Shown here: piece by piece, positions 35,401 to 46,667 of the stretch
Layout: each line of letters opens with the position of its first letter
Numbering within the stretch: position 1 is the stretch's first letter
Source of the DNA: Hydnum rufescens UP504
Taxonomy: Eukaryota > Basidiomycota > Agaricomycetes > Cantharellales > Hydnaceae
Assembly: GCA_014904985.1 (NCBI GenBank)
Contig: MU129093.1
Span: 8,058-72,057 of the forward strand
Direction of reading: 5' to 3'
DNA length: 64,000 bases
The notes under the pieces: model-generated
The model's database searches: none
What the model saw: the letters and a program-made list of their open reading frames with translations, nothing else
Told to the model about the DNA's origin: nothing
Program-made: the position numbers and the translations under genes

Positions 35401-36954
35401 GTAGACGCCTGTCTGTTGCAAGAGGAGAGAGTATGCTGACCATATTTCGAGTCGGACGCTCTCCTCGCGATCCCCGAACCGACTAATAAGAACTGGTGCT
35501 ATTGTGCGATAAACAGTAGCCAACAGCTCGGGACGAGTTCCAATCACCGCTGACAAAAGTTTCGTGGCGGATCGTCTGACTTTGTATGAAGTCTCTTCGT
35601 CATCGGAATAGCTGTGAAACGGCTTGAAATGAAACCATGCTGTCTCTTGGATTTATAAAAGACATACTCATCCCCCAAATCTTCGTCCTCGTCTTCGTCA
35701 GCCTCTTGCATTTCTTCATCTTCATCGTCCCCTGTGTAATTCTGAAAGGGGGAAACATATTAGAATGATTAAATCGAGTAGTTGACGAAAGCCAGAGCTT
35801 ACTGGATCATACTTGATGAGTTCAATGCCAACATTGGAAATTCCAGAAAGAAAAGGCGTGATCTCGGAGGGACATCTGAGTACCAAGGTCTCCAGAGACT
35901 AACAATCTATATTCAGCCAAATGAAAAAGAAGCGTACATCCATAATCCCCACCTGAAGGCAGACTTCTCTGAGTTCGACGTCATCACGTGATGCTGCAGA
36001 CAGTACAGGCAGGACGACTACACCAAGGACGGGTCCGATTTGCTGAGGCGCGAATCGGGCGATTGCACCCAACAGCAAGATAATCGTGCGCTGATGTTCA
36101 AGCGAAACATTTGACATCAAAGCAGGTTGAATCGTCGACTTCAAAAGTTTTTCAAACGTCTGCTCGGAGGCAGTAGGCAGAAATTGGGCGAGAGCAAACA
36201 CGGCGCGTTTACGGACAGCAATTCGGGGATGATTCAATAGAGGAGTGAGCGTCACGATCGGAGAAGGATAGACATCAGCAAGATATACAGGAAAGCGAGA
36301 TACGAGAATCGAAAGAATCGAGAGCATTTCGATCACAGTCTCTGGTGGCGTCGTAAGTTTCTCAACCTGTGCAAGCAATTTGGGGGCCAGCTTTGCGCAT
36401 GCCTTTTCAGGAAGTTTCCCTTCTTGAGGTCAGTTCCGCAGTCACAGTCTTGAGGCCTAGTCAAAGTTTGAATATCGGGAAGGAATCAGAGTATCTCCGA
36501 CTGACCAAGACCCGCTATATCCCTAAGTTCATCATCCTTTCCGCCGATGAATTCAACTAAACTATCAATGACCGTGTTCATCTGTGACTCCCGGATACTC
36601 TTGATGAGTTGTCCAATGCTTCAGGCATGGTTCGGATAGGTCAGACATTCGCATAGGACGCACGACGAGGTGGCATACCATTTGACCGCTTGGTTTTTGA
36701 CCTCGGAATTTTTATCCTCGACAAGTTTAAGGACCTCTGATACAGTTTTAGCCTCTAGGCATCATCAGATCCGAATAGAGCAGGATCCTCAATTGCAGTG
36801 TTTGTTAGGTCGCTCAATGCCATAAACCTGAAGTCGACGTCTTGATCTTTCATCTAATAAGTCGATGGAGATCAGTAGTGACGATAACCTACTAATGATA
36901 TAGACGTGCCTTTGCAAGATAAGAGGTAATGAGAGTCTGTTTGCCCGGCGCCAT
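32456..36954 (-). CDS. CAND1: CAND1/TIP120, cullin-associated NEDD8-dissociated protein
   Basis: HEAT-repeat exchange factor that wraps around un-neddylated cullin-RBX1 and swaps substrate receptors of SCF ubiquitin ligases. It starts MAPGKQTLITSYLAK, then MKDQDVDFRFMALSDL and LVEDKNSEVKNQAVK. Further HEAT units include HPRIAVRKRAVFALAQFLP and VELREVCLQ, then an acidic linker (DDEDEEMQEADEDEDEDLG). Then come YKVRRSATKLLSAV, RFGDREESVRLEIWSAYSLL, QVPNLSKALIKQL, RNVAAACLGKLTT, ARNKPKLIRDHLSTLMP, VDMGPWKHRVDDGLETRKTA and a C-terminal LQRSALRAIAALSKI. These line up with human CAND1 from start to end. More than ten introns break the gene; intron 1 uses a GC donor (AAG|GCACGT). One frame change near 36,756 looks like a single-base error. 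A 13-base G run lies in an intron at 33,926-33,938. Confidence 0.93.
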
Positions 36955-37034
36955 GGTTGAAGACGGTGGGGCGCGACCCGACACCTTCGGCACATTCCGC
37001 ACATCTCTGAGTACTCAACTGTTGTGGAAAGGAC

Positions 37035-38097
37035 ATGCCCAAGCGCAATTTGGATGAGAGCGATCGGAAGATGATAACGTGCGTTTGTTACTGTTACTGC
37101 ACTCCCGCCCTCAAGCTCAAGCAGTGGCACTGACAGAGGAGCCTAGTCAATGTTGACTTCGATTTCTTCGATCCAACAGCCACAGACTTTATCGCAGTCA
37201 AGCGGATGTTAGCTCAACTATTCCAGGCTGATGCGGAGCTTTTGCACACCCATGAGCTCGCGGAGCTTATTATCTCGCAGCCATTACTAGGGACCACTGT
37301 CAAAACGGACGGAATCGAGAGCGATCCCTACGCTTTTCTCACAGTTCTGAACCTCAGACAGCATCGTGTAACACCAAAAATCTATTCTGGTTATTGGATC
37401 ACTATCCGATCTATAATTTTAGGGCCACGTTGCTATCAAAGCACTTATTGAATATGCGTTGGCGAAATCTTCAGATCATGCGGCGTTCCACCAAGCCCTG
37501 CGTGCCCTGATAGGCCCCACTTCCAGCAGTCACGTCGGGTTCATTGTTTCTGAGCGTCTCATAAACATGCCAGTCCAAGTAGCGCCGCCGATGTACAAAT
37601 TGCTCTCCGATGAAATTAGATGGGCTATCGAAGAGGTTCGCTTCCTCATTACACCCTTATGGTTTATGTTTTACTCATCAAACCTGTCAGAATGAGCCCT
37701 ATCAATTTAGTCACTACCTGTGTATATCACGGACATACCATATATCTGAAGAAGATGAAAATGCAATGGAAGGCGTGGAGTCCAGCGCACCTCCAGCCAA
37801 ACGTCAGAAGACACCCAATAAGCCGCATGGGTTGCGGACCTTTTCGTATCATCAAGAAGATGAAATTTGGGAAAAGGTTCGGTACAAGGGACCCTTTTCC
37901 ACCATATGACGCATAAACGTATTTGGATTTCCACTTAGTTCGGATCCCATGTCCTCGACTTCAAATTCACACACGAGGCGCCTCGGGATGCGGAGTCGAT
38001 CGGTGTACATACGGCGGGGAAGCTAATGTTGCTGCCAGCTGAACACTTCCCACTTTTGGTAGCCGAAATGCAAGAGAAATATGCAGCACCCTCGTAA
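37035..38097 (+). CDS. BCP1: BCP1/BCCIP family protein
   Basis: Conserved nuclear protein. Yeast Bcp1 is the chaperone and export factor for ribosomal protein uL14 and also helps export Mss4; the animal homologue is BCCIP. The first exon gives MPKRNLDESD and reaches an acidic EDDNVL. Exon 2 carries NVDFDFFDPTATDFIAVKR, MLAQLFQADAELLHTHELAE and SDPYAFLTVLNLRQH. Then come GHVAIKALIEYALA, SSSHVGFIVSERLINMPVQV, APPMYKLLSDEIRWA, PYQFSHYLCISRTYH, PPAKRQKTP and KFGSHVLDFKFTHE, ending LVAEMQEKYAAPS. A one-base loss at the GG at 37,066-37,067 is needed to join the first Mets to the acidic part. Start codons of BCP1 and CAND1 are 80 bp apart, back to back. The BCP1 and GET2 stops are 26 bp apart. Confidence 0.93.
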
Positions 38098-38123
38098 CAT
38101 TAATTAGCATGTACGGAACACGC

Positions 38124-39112
38124 TCAGTTTCCCCAACCAGCAACCCATATGATAAATCCCACGGTGACGACCCATACAGCCATATCGTCCAGCAACATCT
38201 GGGTCATGTGTACATAATGGAATGCATTGGTGACGATTGTGGGGAGAGGATGGGGAAAGTGAGGCAAGACCATCGCAACGAACATGGGTAGTGGCGATGG
38301 TTGATTGTCATAGAAGAACTGAAATGAGTGTACTGCCAGCTGGAGTGAGATGAACGCCCAGAATATAGGCTTCACAGGAGGGTTACTCCAAGGCATGGTC
38401 AACATGTAGAGACAGAGACCCACCACAGGTTGTACACCCCATTCGCCGGTCTCTCTTCTAGTCAAATCGGCCCAGCGCCCCCATCGTGAAGGTGTCTCTA
38501 GCCCGTAATATCCCATTCGAGCGAAGTTGAAAGGTTCAAGGTAGAAAACGAAAAATATGACCATAGCAATTGTCGACAGGAAACGAAAGAACGGCATGAA
38601 CGGTAGGGAACGTGGTGGCAACGGGGTGGGTTCAAATGGAGAGGTAGATGTCGTTGGAGATAGCTTAGATTCATCGTTTGTCATTCCGGATGACCCCAGG
38701 GAAGACAAAATCGCCTCAAATGCGTCTGTGGTACCGGTAGGAAATGCAGATGGTCGTCCGTCCCCAAGATTTGGTCCACCTCCCATGAGCGCCTGCATAA
38801 AATGATGAGGATCCACCATACCTTGGGGGAGTGGTTCTTCGCCACCGGAGGGATGGTCAAGGGCCGAGGGTTGCCTTGGAAAAATGGGACTTGGCGTCCG
38901 ACGAATCGCTCGTACAGAGGGGAGAGTCGGTAGAGGGGGGTCTAGGCCAATTCAGCTCAGAGTGGGAATGTACAAGAGGGCATGAACTAACCGTCATGAA
39001 TACTTGCTTCAGTCTCTTCCCCCCGTGCGGAGGAAGTGAGCTTAGCTAGTCTGCTGGAAGCTTTGGCAAGGATTGCCTGGCGTCTGGCTTCTGCTCTTGC
39101 TTTAGCATCCAT
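38124..39112 (-). CDS. GET2: GET2-like subunit of the GET receptor complex
   Basis: ER membrane receptor (with Get1) for Get3 carrying tail-anchored proteins. The N-terminus MDAKARAEARRQAILAKASS has the Arg-rich cytosolic motif that contacts Get3 in Get2/CAML proteins. A Pro/Ser-rich linker follows, then three hydrophobic spans at the C-terminus: FRFLSTIAMVIFFVFYLEPF, the VVGLCLYMLTMPW to FISLQLAVHSFQFF region, and MLLDDMAVWVVTVGFIIWVA. Two or three exons. The short lumenal and cytosolic loops and overall size (about 300 residues) fit fungal Get2; primary sequence conservation outside the N-terminal motif is weak, so function rests on architecture. It is head-to-head with RPA12. Confidence 0.8.
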
Positions 39113-39263
39113 CCTTTAAGTAGGAGCTCAAGGTTAGGTATCACATTGAGACGGAATTGGCCATAAAACCGCACAGAAGGCTACACACCCAGACAAGATT
39201 TTTAGAGTTTTGGAAATGGATGTCGGGACTTGCCGTGCCTCATTCATTCGCAACTCGCACCTT

Positions 39264-39913
39264 ATGAAAGCGCACAAAATAGGTGGGATTTATTGTCTCC
39301 CACTGCGGCTCTAAAATGTTTACTAGTATCTTGGTTAGGCTCTCTCCTCTTTTGTCCGGATTGCGGGACTCTTCTGGATCTCCCTGGAAAGGAGGAATAT
39401 GTAGAATGCGAGCAGTGCGGACATCGAGAACCTGTATCATGTAAGTGTGCTACATCCGTATTCTGGGCCAATTACCGAAAGTACGGGTGATGTGTAGCAT
39501 ATGAGAATACTGTGGTCACTACTCGATCCCATCCCGATGCCTTTCCTTCTGCTCTGAAGCTGAAGCGGACAACACAAACAAAAATCCATGAAGGGGCTGA
39601 TCTTGGAACCAAGGTGACCGCTCATGAAAATGCACCGTCAGGCGAATTAAACTGATTCTTCCCAGTGTTCGGAGATGTGCCCGAAGTGTGGCAATGGAGA
39701 GTCTTGGTATCGAGAAGCACAGGTTCGTCCGATTTTAAGGAAATTATTATAGCTGATTCATTTGGGTGGTAGACTCGTTCTGCAGACGAAGGAACGACGA
39801 TCTCCTATACCGTTAGTCTGTCTTCGCCGTTTCCATTCTGGCATATTGGTTGAATTAAAACCTGATAGTGCGCCGACAAAACGTGCTCGCACAGCTGGAA
39901 AATCAACAATTAA
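39264..39913 (+). CDS. RPA12: RPA12, RNA polymerase I subunit
   Basis: TFIIS-like subunit of Pol I needed for RNA cleavage and termination of rDNA transcription. Exon 1 (39264-39282) gives MKAHKIG; exon 2 begins at 39,339. The N-terminal zinc ribbon is SLLFCPDCGTLLDLPGKEEY and VECEQCGHREP. The middle has HPDAFPSALKLKRTTQTKIHEG. The C-terminal zinc ribbon, spread over small exons, is MCPKCGNGESWYREAQ, TRSADEGTTISYT (the catalytic acidic-hairpin motif RSADEG) and CADKTCSHSWKINN, ending at the TAA at 39,911. All eight zinc cysteines are present; spacing in the last pair (C-x4-C) is longer than the usual C-x2-C. An upstream in-frame ATG at 39,216 would add 16 residues; I prefer the shorter form because family members start close to the first zinc ribbon. 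Confidence 0.92.
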
Positions 39914-41057
39914 TTCGTTTCCCCTGATGCGTTCTTGGATCCAGCAACTCTGGTGTCTTATATGCATGTATCTCTAAGCTGCTTGATGCCGTTCGATCTG
40001 CTTTGTGGCCGTGTCTCTTCGTCCGCACCCCTTTATGGAGCTTGGTGCGAACGGCGTCGCGTCGCCTGCCTTTGCGGAAGCCGCTCATTGTGGCTGGCTT
40101 ATTTCTAATTCGGTGGAGAGGGATATTACAATGTATACGATAAACTGAGTCAGGAACCGCTAGAACCTCCTGCTCCTACCCAGAAACAAGTTTCTCTCGC
40201 GGAATAGCTTTACCGGACAGCATCAATTAACAAGATATGGATAAGTTCCATTCGAATCAACGGGTTTCCCAACGGTACAAAAGCATTAGACCCCCAATGG
40301 TATGGGGTATTAATTTTCTAAGTTCTAAGTCCTCATGTCCGAGCCGGATCACCCCTCGTCGACTATGCGATACGGTGGCAGCTCATGGTTTCTTCTCTGT
40401 CCAAATCACCGGCGCTCCAGCTAGGTGGGACAAGCACCTCCCTTCTCAGGGATCCTATCACGTCGTCTCGTGAACTCTCCCAACGGCCTGTCTCGTTCTA
40501 TTACCAGGCAGTACGGGAAGATCGCACTACCAAGGGAGGGAAAGTCCTAGGGCTAGTAGTTAGGAACCCCGGAATGGTCTGGAAGCGGTGTGAAGATGTC
40601 GCGTTGTTAAAGATTGCGCCAGTAAGTAAGGCAACCCATTGGCATCCTCATCATAATATGGTGGGAGTTGGAGAGGATGTCCTTGTCCAGTCTCGCTGCC
40701 CGAACGCCATCACGAGCATCCCTGACGCTGTTCCTGGTCGTTAGCGGGGCATAGTCTCTGGTGGGACCTTTATCTGATCTTGCATCATCTTGGGGTCAGT
40801 CATTTCTGGGGAATGGGGGTAGCTCTTGGTCTACATATCGAAGAGAGGATGGGTTGCAGATTCTCCCGAGGACAGAGCGTCCCACCTTTGTTACGAATCG
40901 AAGTGGTTGTCACTCACTCCAACGGGGGGCAGGGGGTGGCTTTCGCACTCTGCGATGCGCCTCTGTGATGATAGCACCTAAGCGCTATGTCCTAGTAACG
41001 CTACTGCGGGGGTCTCCCTTGGCACGAGGGGTTGTTCCAGTCCCCTCGCACTTTAAC
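39914..41057. other. Intergenic region without recognised genes
   Basis: Several plus-strand open frames of 60-120 codons exist (for example 40,385-40,744), but none shows domain-like motifs, a consistent splice pattern or biased composition. I cannot support a gene here. Confidence 0.4.
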
Positions 41058-41744
41058 TTATTGAGGCTCGTTCCCCGGACGCAGATTGAATGACGTTGCC
41101 GGGTGCATGTCAGTATCTGCCGCAGCATCGTATGGAAGGGATATCAGTGAGATCGATCGATGCGCGGAGGTGCTGAGCTGATGAGACAATAAGCTCCGCC
41201 TTGTCGGAGGCACAGGCAGCGAAGCAGCTGATACTGGATATATAGGCCAGCAGGGTGATATGACGTGCCGGTGGATAATATCTTCACCTCTTAGATATGT
41301 TAAAGGAGACCGAAGACTGCAGAGATCACTGCAGATGCCAAAGCGGCGTGGTGCAAGACGGTACGTGAGACCCAGTAGACTGCCTGGTGAGGGATGGCGA
41401 CCGGCGTTGTTTCGCATCAGCACATTTGAATCTTCGAAGTGGATTGGTATCTCCCTGAAACGCGGTGTGCGCAATAAAACTATATCCTGCTCTAGGCATT
41501 GAGCATGCCAAAATGTAGGGAACTTCGAGACAGTACCGAGCACCCCCAGACTCAAGTCCCAATTGACACTGCTGGTGGTAGAAGTTATCTTTTTGCCAAG
41601 ATGGATAGATTTGAAGGGAACACTAAATGAGGCTACCCAGAAGATCATGGGGATAAATGCAATGAGAAGGCAGGGCGCGATCCATGGTGAGAGGGACAGA
41701 GGAAGATAAGCCTGTCGAACAGGGGTCCCCCAATACAAATCCAA
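41058..41744 (-). other. Long open frame of doubtful coding status
   Basis: A 228-codon open frame with one hydrophobic stretch (PWIAPCLLIAFIPMIFWVA). It has no ATG at its 5' end, and the reading is Ser/Pro/Arg-rich without recognisable motifs. It could be part of a lineage-specific membrane-protein gene with further exons, or chance. Confidence 0.2.
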
Positions 41745-41983
41745 TGTTTGTCGAGCGGCCTAACAAGGCGAACGTAGAGCCTCTTAATGTTTTTCGCCCA
41801 GCTCAGAGAATAGTTATATTCGGTGCGGCACATAAGCTTGGATTTTGATATATGACTGCCCTCAAGTCCATGATAAGATGATAATGACTAGGTACACCAC
41901 TGTAGTAAATCACATTTACGTTCGAATGTGTTAGTGGGTAAAGAACAGCGCCGACAACTAGACTCACAGTATGTAGCATGCAC

Positions 41984-42362
41984 CTAAACGTACACCCCTA
42001 CACTGCAGAAAAGCGCCACCACGCCGAAGCCGGCAACCACGCTGGCAAGAGTTGCTACAATAAACTCTCGAAATGCAAGGAGATTTTTTGGTAATCTGAG
42101 GAGGGTATATAGAATTAGCATGAGGTATTTTGTTCAGCAAAAATGCGCACGTCGAGAAATAGAAAGCAAGAAGGAAGAAAAACGTCAAGAGAAAGAAAGC
42201 GAGGTAAGGTAAGAAAAAGGTTGGAATTGCGGGAGAAAATGCTGGGAGGGAGGCATGAGAGGCCTGGAGTAGGGTCAGTGGGGATCTAAACGCCACGTAG
42301 GAAGAACATACTTGAACGGCGAGGTAAGCAGGGTCCATTGTGGTTTCTTCGGAATTTGCCAT
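41984..42362 (-). CDS. OST5: OST5/TMEM258, oligosaccharyltransferase subunit
   Basis: Small ER membrane subunit of oligosaccharyltransferase, which attaches N-glycans; it sits beside OST1 and STT3. Three exons were read exactly: 42312-42362, 42151-42263 and 41984-42095, giving 91 residues. The product is MANSEETTMDPAYLAVQ, then SPAIPTFFLPYLAFFLLTFF, FLLAFYFSTLPKN and EFIVATLASVVAGFGVV, ending CSVGVYV. Two membrane helices and the C-terminal LAS..AGFG......VGVYV pattern match yeast Ost5 (ends FGVYV) and human TMEM258 (ends VGIYV). Divergent from YOP1 with 215 bp between starts. Confidence 0.9.
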
Positions 42363-42577
42363 AAGAGTGCGTGTCACCGATTTTTCAAGGCAACTCCAGC
42401 TGTCAGCCAACGTTCCCCTCCTCAAATCCATCGTGAGTGCCCTTCTCCCTCGATACCACCATATTGGCTGCTCATCTTCCATCTTGTGCTCATTTCGCCC
42501 TCCTTCCCCCCGTTTTGCGTGTGGTCGCGTGCGAATTTTTAACATTTCTCCTGCGCTTTTCGGCCTGTTTTTAACAG

Positions 42578-43319
42578 ATGTCCTCCGTGAAGACTCATCC
42601 CGCCGTCCAACAGATCCTGGACAAAGTGAACTACTACATTGCCCAGTTAGATAAGGAAGTGCGTTTGTCGCTGTTCTCCTCGTCCCCTGATCCTCCTTAT
42701 TAATGACGTCGACCTCCAGCTGGCCAAGTATGCCCCGTTCCACCAGTTCGAACAGACAACACAAGTCCCCAAGGCTACGCTGTGCTCGGTGTCGTCTTCC
42801 TCCTCTTTCTCTCTCTCTTCATCAACGCCTTCGCTCTCCCCGTGTCCAACCTCGTTGGCTGGGCTCTGCCGGCCTACTATTCCGTGAAGGCTCTGGACAC
42901 TCCCGGACACGAAGATGATATCCAATGGTTGACCTACTGGGTTGTATTCGGGGTTCGTACTTCGTCAGGTGCCACACTCTCATGTCACTACTAACAACTG
43001 CGCAGTCGTTCACTTTTGTCGAATCATTCGCATTACGAGCAGTTCTGTACTACTTGCCGTTTTACTTTGTCTTCAAAACCCTGTTCATTGTCTGGCTCCA
43101 ACTCCCTGTTCACCAAAGTACGTATGACTAACCTTGTACTCCTGGATGGTGCGCTCATACCCGCTGCTTCAGGGAGCACGCACTTTGTACAACAGCGTTC
43201 TCCGACCCTTGGTGGCTAACGCTAGCAAGGCGCCCACATCGTCAGGCACTGTGCCCCGTTCAGCTACCAACATTGCCGCTGACCTCCGCGCACAGGTAAA
43301 TTCAGCCACGGAAGAATAG
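42578..43319 (+). CDS. YOP1: YOP1/REEP membrane-shaping protein
   Basis: Reticulon-like DP1/Yop1 protein that curves tubular ER. The first exon gives MSSVKTHPAVQQILDKVNYY, followed by KYAPFHQFEQTTQVPK, YAVLGVVFLLFLSLFINAFA, NLVGWALPAYYSVKALDTPG, DDIQWLTYWVVFG, SFTFVESFALRAVLYYLPFY and FKTLFIVWLQLPVHQ, then GARTLYNSVLRPLV. This is the TB2/DP1/HVA22 signature in full. The hairpin membrane pairs and the C-terminal amphipathic helix are present. One base appears to be missing near 42,774-42,775 (between TQVPK and YAVLG). Four introns. Confidence 0.95.
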
Positions 43320-44354
43320 ACGAGCTTGAGCTAAGGATATGGGGAAGGTCCTTCTTCATCTATGTCTCTTTCCTTTCTTTTTTTCTCTCTGTTCCCCTTG
43401 CCGCGTTTACCTCCGTGTCAGTTCACGATTTCCTGCCTCTTCTTGCCTGTTGATATCTCGCAGTATGCGTCAAAAATATTTTGGAGCTGGGTCCCATGGT
43501 TCCGAATGGATACTGCATTCAACATACCCTTTACTGGGGCAGATTGTTGGTGGGAGCCTTTAGTCCCTCATGAGCGCCTGCGCTCGTGGATCCTAGTCCT
43601 GCCATCTGTGAATTGATATCAAGATAAGCCCTCCTAAATTGACAATCGTTCAGTGATCAGACATATTCATCGCGAGCCGCTCAATTCCTACGGCAAGGAT
43701 GAGATACATTTGGCATTGCCCTGTGGGAGGACTTTGTGGCTTCCGATGCGGGCACTGGGAACTTGGGGAGAACAAGAGAAAATTCCGGATAAAACAAGAA
43801 ACTCGCCAGATAAATTAACGTTTGGGTGCAGGCAGAACGCGAATCGCAGTCGCAGGGGGTGCGACTATTGCCTTGTGTTTGCTTGGAGACGATCGGATGT
43901 TGCTGGCAGTGTAAGCATCGCGCGAGAAAGGAAGCAGGCTACATGTGCATTTATCCTATATAAAATAAGTACATCATGAAATTTAATATGCAAGAATGAG
44001 GGGGCATAGCTCCAAATTTTTTTGCGTGACAATTGTAGCCCTGTAGCATAGTGCAATGGGATCGAAAGCTTTCACCCACCTGCTGAGGAAAAGTCTGGGG
44101 CATTCGTGGTAATATTAATGGTGGGTACAGTACTGTGAGTCTAGGGGGAAACCTCGGATAAGGAGAGTTGCGGAAGTGCGATTTGCGAAAATGTCGTGGA
44201 AATAGATCTGGTATGTAAAGAATCTCCAGACAGATGATCTTGACAGGGCAGGTGAATATTTCAGAAGCATTACTGTATTGTAATATTGGGAGGAGAGCAC
44301 CGTTCGTACGTTCAGGGCCCATGATAAATCTTATGTAAGAGTCGCCAGGATCCT
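43320..44354. other. Intergenic region before the deaminase gene
   Basis: About 1 kb with no supported gene. AT-rich in its second half. Small open frames lack motifs. Confidence 0.4.
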
Positions 44355-46017
44355 ATGGAACCTCTGCTGGGGGATGCGACTGTGGGCACCCAAAATCCCA
44401 TTCCCCAAGACCAGTCCAATTTCAGAATCCATCACATTGCACCGAGTCCAAGAAGCCTGGAAGAACTCACGGGGCCTCCGTGCGTTCCAGCAGAACTCCT
44501 ATTATCTCTATTTCTCTCATCTGACGATCTCAGTTACCGCCTGAACGACGACCCTCTCCAAGATTATGCTGCAGGTCTCCTAGGTGCCTTTCGGGATTTG
44601 AAGAGCGCCGGCGGTAGGTTTCTTTTCATGGAATTTATTGTTCGCTCCTGTTTACCGAAGATTACGCGACGCCTGCACGCCGATCTCTACATTTCCAACA
44701 CCCTCTGGAAGAAATTCTAGACGGCTGGACACCATGCACTGGAGATGTCCTGGTGTCCAAGCAGGCCCCCCTTACGCGTAAGCCAGGATGTCTGTCCTGA
44801 CTTGGTCAGTATCTTGGTGGTCGGTGGGAGGATAAGTATGAATGGAACATAAGCACGGCCTCCACCTGGATCACGGCTCTGTGTCGCTTGATTAGGAACA
44901 CCAAACGCTTAGCTAATGATTGTCGTCACCGTCACGAACAGTAAAGCCATTGATCCCAACATTCTTGTCTGCCTTATTGTTGCTCTCAACACACTATTTT
45001 TCTTCTTGTATAGGCTTCCCATTCGAGAACTTCTTTCGTTGCCTTCGATATGCTTGAGGCTCAGGTTAGAGCTCCAGGATAACCACACCGCTGTATCTGA
45101 CGAGGGTGCGCCAAATGGATTTCAAGCTTGCCTTACCGCTGGCACTGTGTATATCAGATGAGCCAGAAATGTCCCCGGAGGCTAACGAGGAGACTTATCC
45201 CTTGGCACTGCGCTACCTCCGCAACACGGCGGCTTGGCAAAGCGCCATCCATCCATTATATTTTCGCGAGCACACAGAAATCTCGCTCCGTTCAAAGATA
45301 TCACCCTCGACTGTGGTGATTCCCGTCGTCATCCCGGATACCTGCGCACCAGACGAACCAATCGTGAACTTGGCCGTTCACCATATGCTCGAGAAGTTGC
45401 ACCTTGACCGTGAGGCTGAAAGAGTCCAATCAGTAATTCAGGAGATAAAGAATAAAGTGTCGCCCGTCCACTTCTGCGGAACAGTCCATTGCGACGCGTC
45501 CTTGATGGGAATGGTGGTTGCATCCATGGACAATGCGATGCCGCTGCCCAACGGCATGACACTCAGGAAGCTCAGAGTAATCAAGGTGTCGTGGAATAGC
45601 AACCGCATGGCCGACCTCGTTTTCTGATCCATCCGGCATGTAGAAGCTTGTGACAATACTGTACTGTAAGTGGTGTGAGCACGATAGCTATGGGAAGAAG
45701 TGTTACGGTGTTGCAGCTTGCTCGTCAAACGGCTTCATGCTGCGGACCCTCGCGTGACGTTCGATATACCAGCATCTGGTGGCCTCATTTTTCCGTGGGC
45801 GTCACCAACTGTTGGGATGCCAGTGGCTGTTGCTTGGTCCATGGAAGCTGCTCTGACTGTAGTATGGGAAAGGGAGGTTATGGAGTTTATTAGAGAATTC
45901 ACCAAGGCAAGTGCTCGAAGCAAGAATTCACCCTCAGGCTCAATATGTGGAGATTTTGAAGACGCACAGGATGCGGGGATGCATCCCCGGCAGAGATTGA
46001 ACCGTCAGGTTGTCTGA
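44355..46017 (+). CDS. OTT_1508-like nucleic-acid/nucleotide deaminase family protein
   Basis: Resembles the large mushroom-specific family with a C-terminal cytidine-deaminase-fold domain. The N-terminal part contains LNDDPLQDYAAGLLGAFRDL and RFLFMEFIVRSCLPKITRRL; the middle contains DREAERVQSVIQEIKNKVS. The deaminase signature reads VHFCGTVHCDASLMGMVVAS, where most relatives have H-A-E. Downstream, GKKCY joined to RCCSLLVKRLHAADPRVTF supplies the zinc Cys pair, then FDIPASGGLIFPWASPTVGM. The frame must change near 45,705-45,708, inside the Cys motif. Introns join the first block (to about 44,720) to the later blocks, but exon edges between 44,720 and 45,106 are unclear. Natural substrate and role are unknown; some relatives are suspected in conflict systems. 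Confidence 0.65.
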
Positions 46018-46667
46018 CCCCCGGCAAGCCGCCCCCTTGATCCAACCCTGACGGAATTCTACTTTCCTGGGCTGACTCGGGGCTGACTTCTGTATCAGTG
46101 ATGGATCTTACGGTGAATCCTATGCGGCCACCACCGGCAAGGGTTGTCGCTCAGGCAGCAATTTATCTCTGACCTTGGTTACTTGAATTTTACGTCTGAA
46201 GGATTTAAGTGTTTTCCACAACTGGCTTTCCAGGCCCAATTGAACGACGTCACCCATAGGTTTTCTTTTTCGCAAACTATCGTACACAGACAACGAGGAC
46301 ATGGGAATCCTCCTTGGATCAGGTACCTCTCGCTAGCGCAATGGCCATGTAGATAATTTGCTGTAGTCAGAAACTCAGATTCACCCCTATAGGGGCGATG
46401 GGTTACCACGAGCGAAAGCGTTTCTTTCCTACAGATGGGCTTGAAGATCGAAAGGGAATGAAATTCTACCTCGAATTTGGGCCTCCGCATCGAATTACCA
46501 GGACAAGAAACCTCGGATACAGTGGGACAAAGTGTCCATCATACACGTGATCCACCTATTTACACGTCTACCAAAAGGCTGTTACGGCGCAACAATTTGA
46601 AGGGCGACTCCTAGGATACCAGGCGCGACACGAACAATTCCGAGGTCCGGACACCTGAGTCCCGGCT
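46018..46667. other. Intergenic region before GDT1
   Basis: About 650 bp of non-coding sequence; open frames on both strands near 46,120-46,490 have no recognisable features. Confidence 0.4.

Noticed and set aside
40385..41093. Two plus-strand frames of 110-119 codons as genes
   Set aside because: No domain, no start context and no neighbouring exons that extend the reading.
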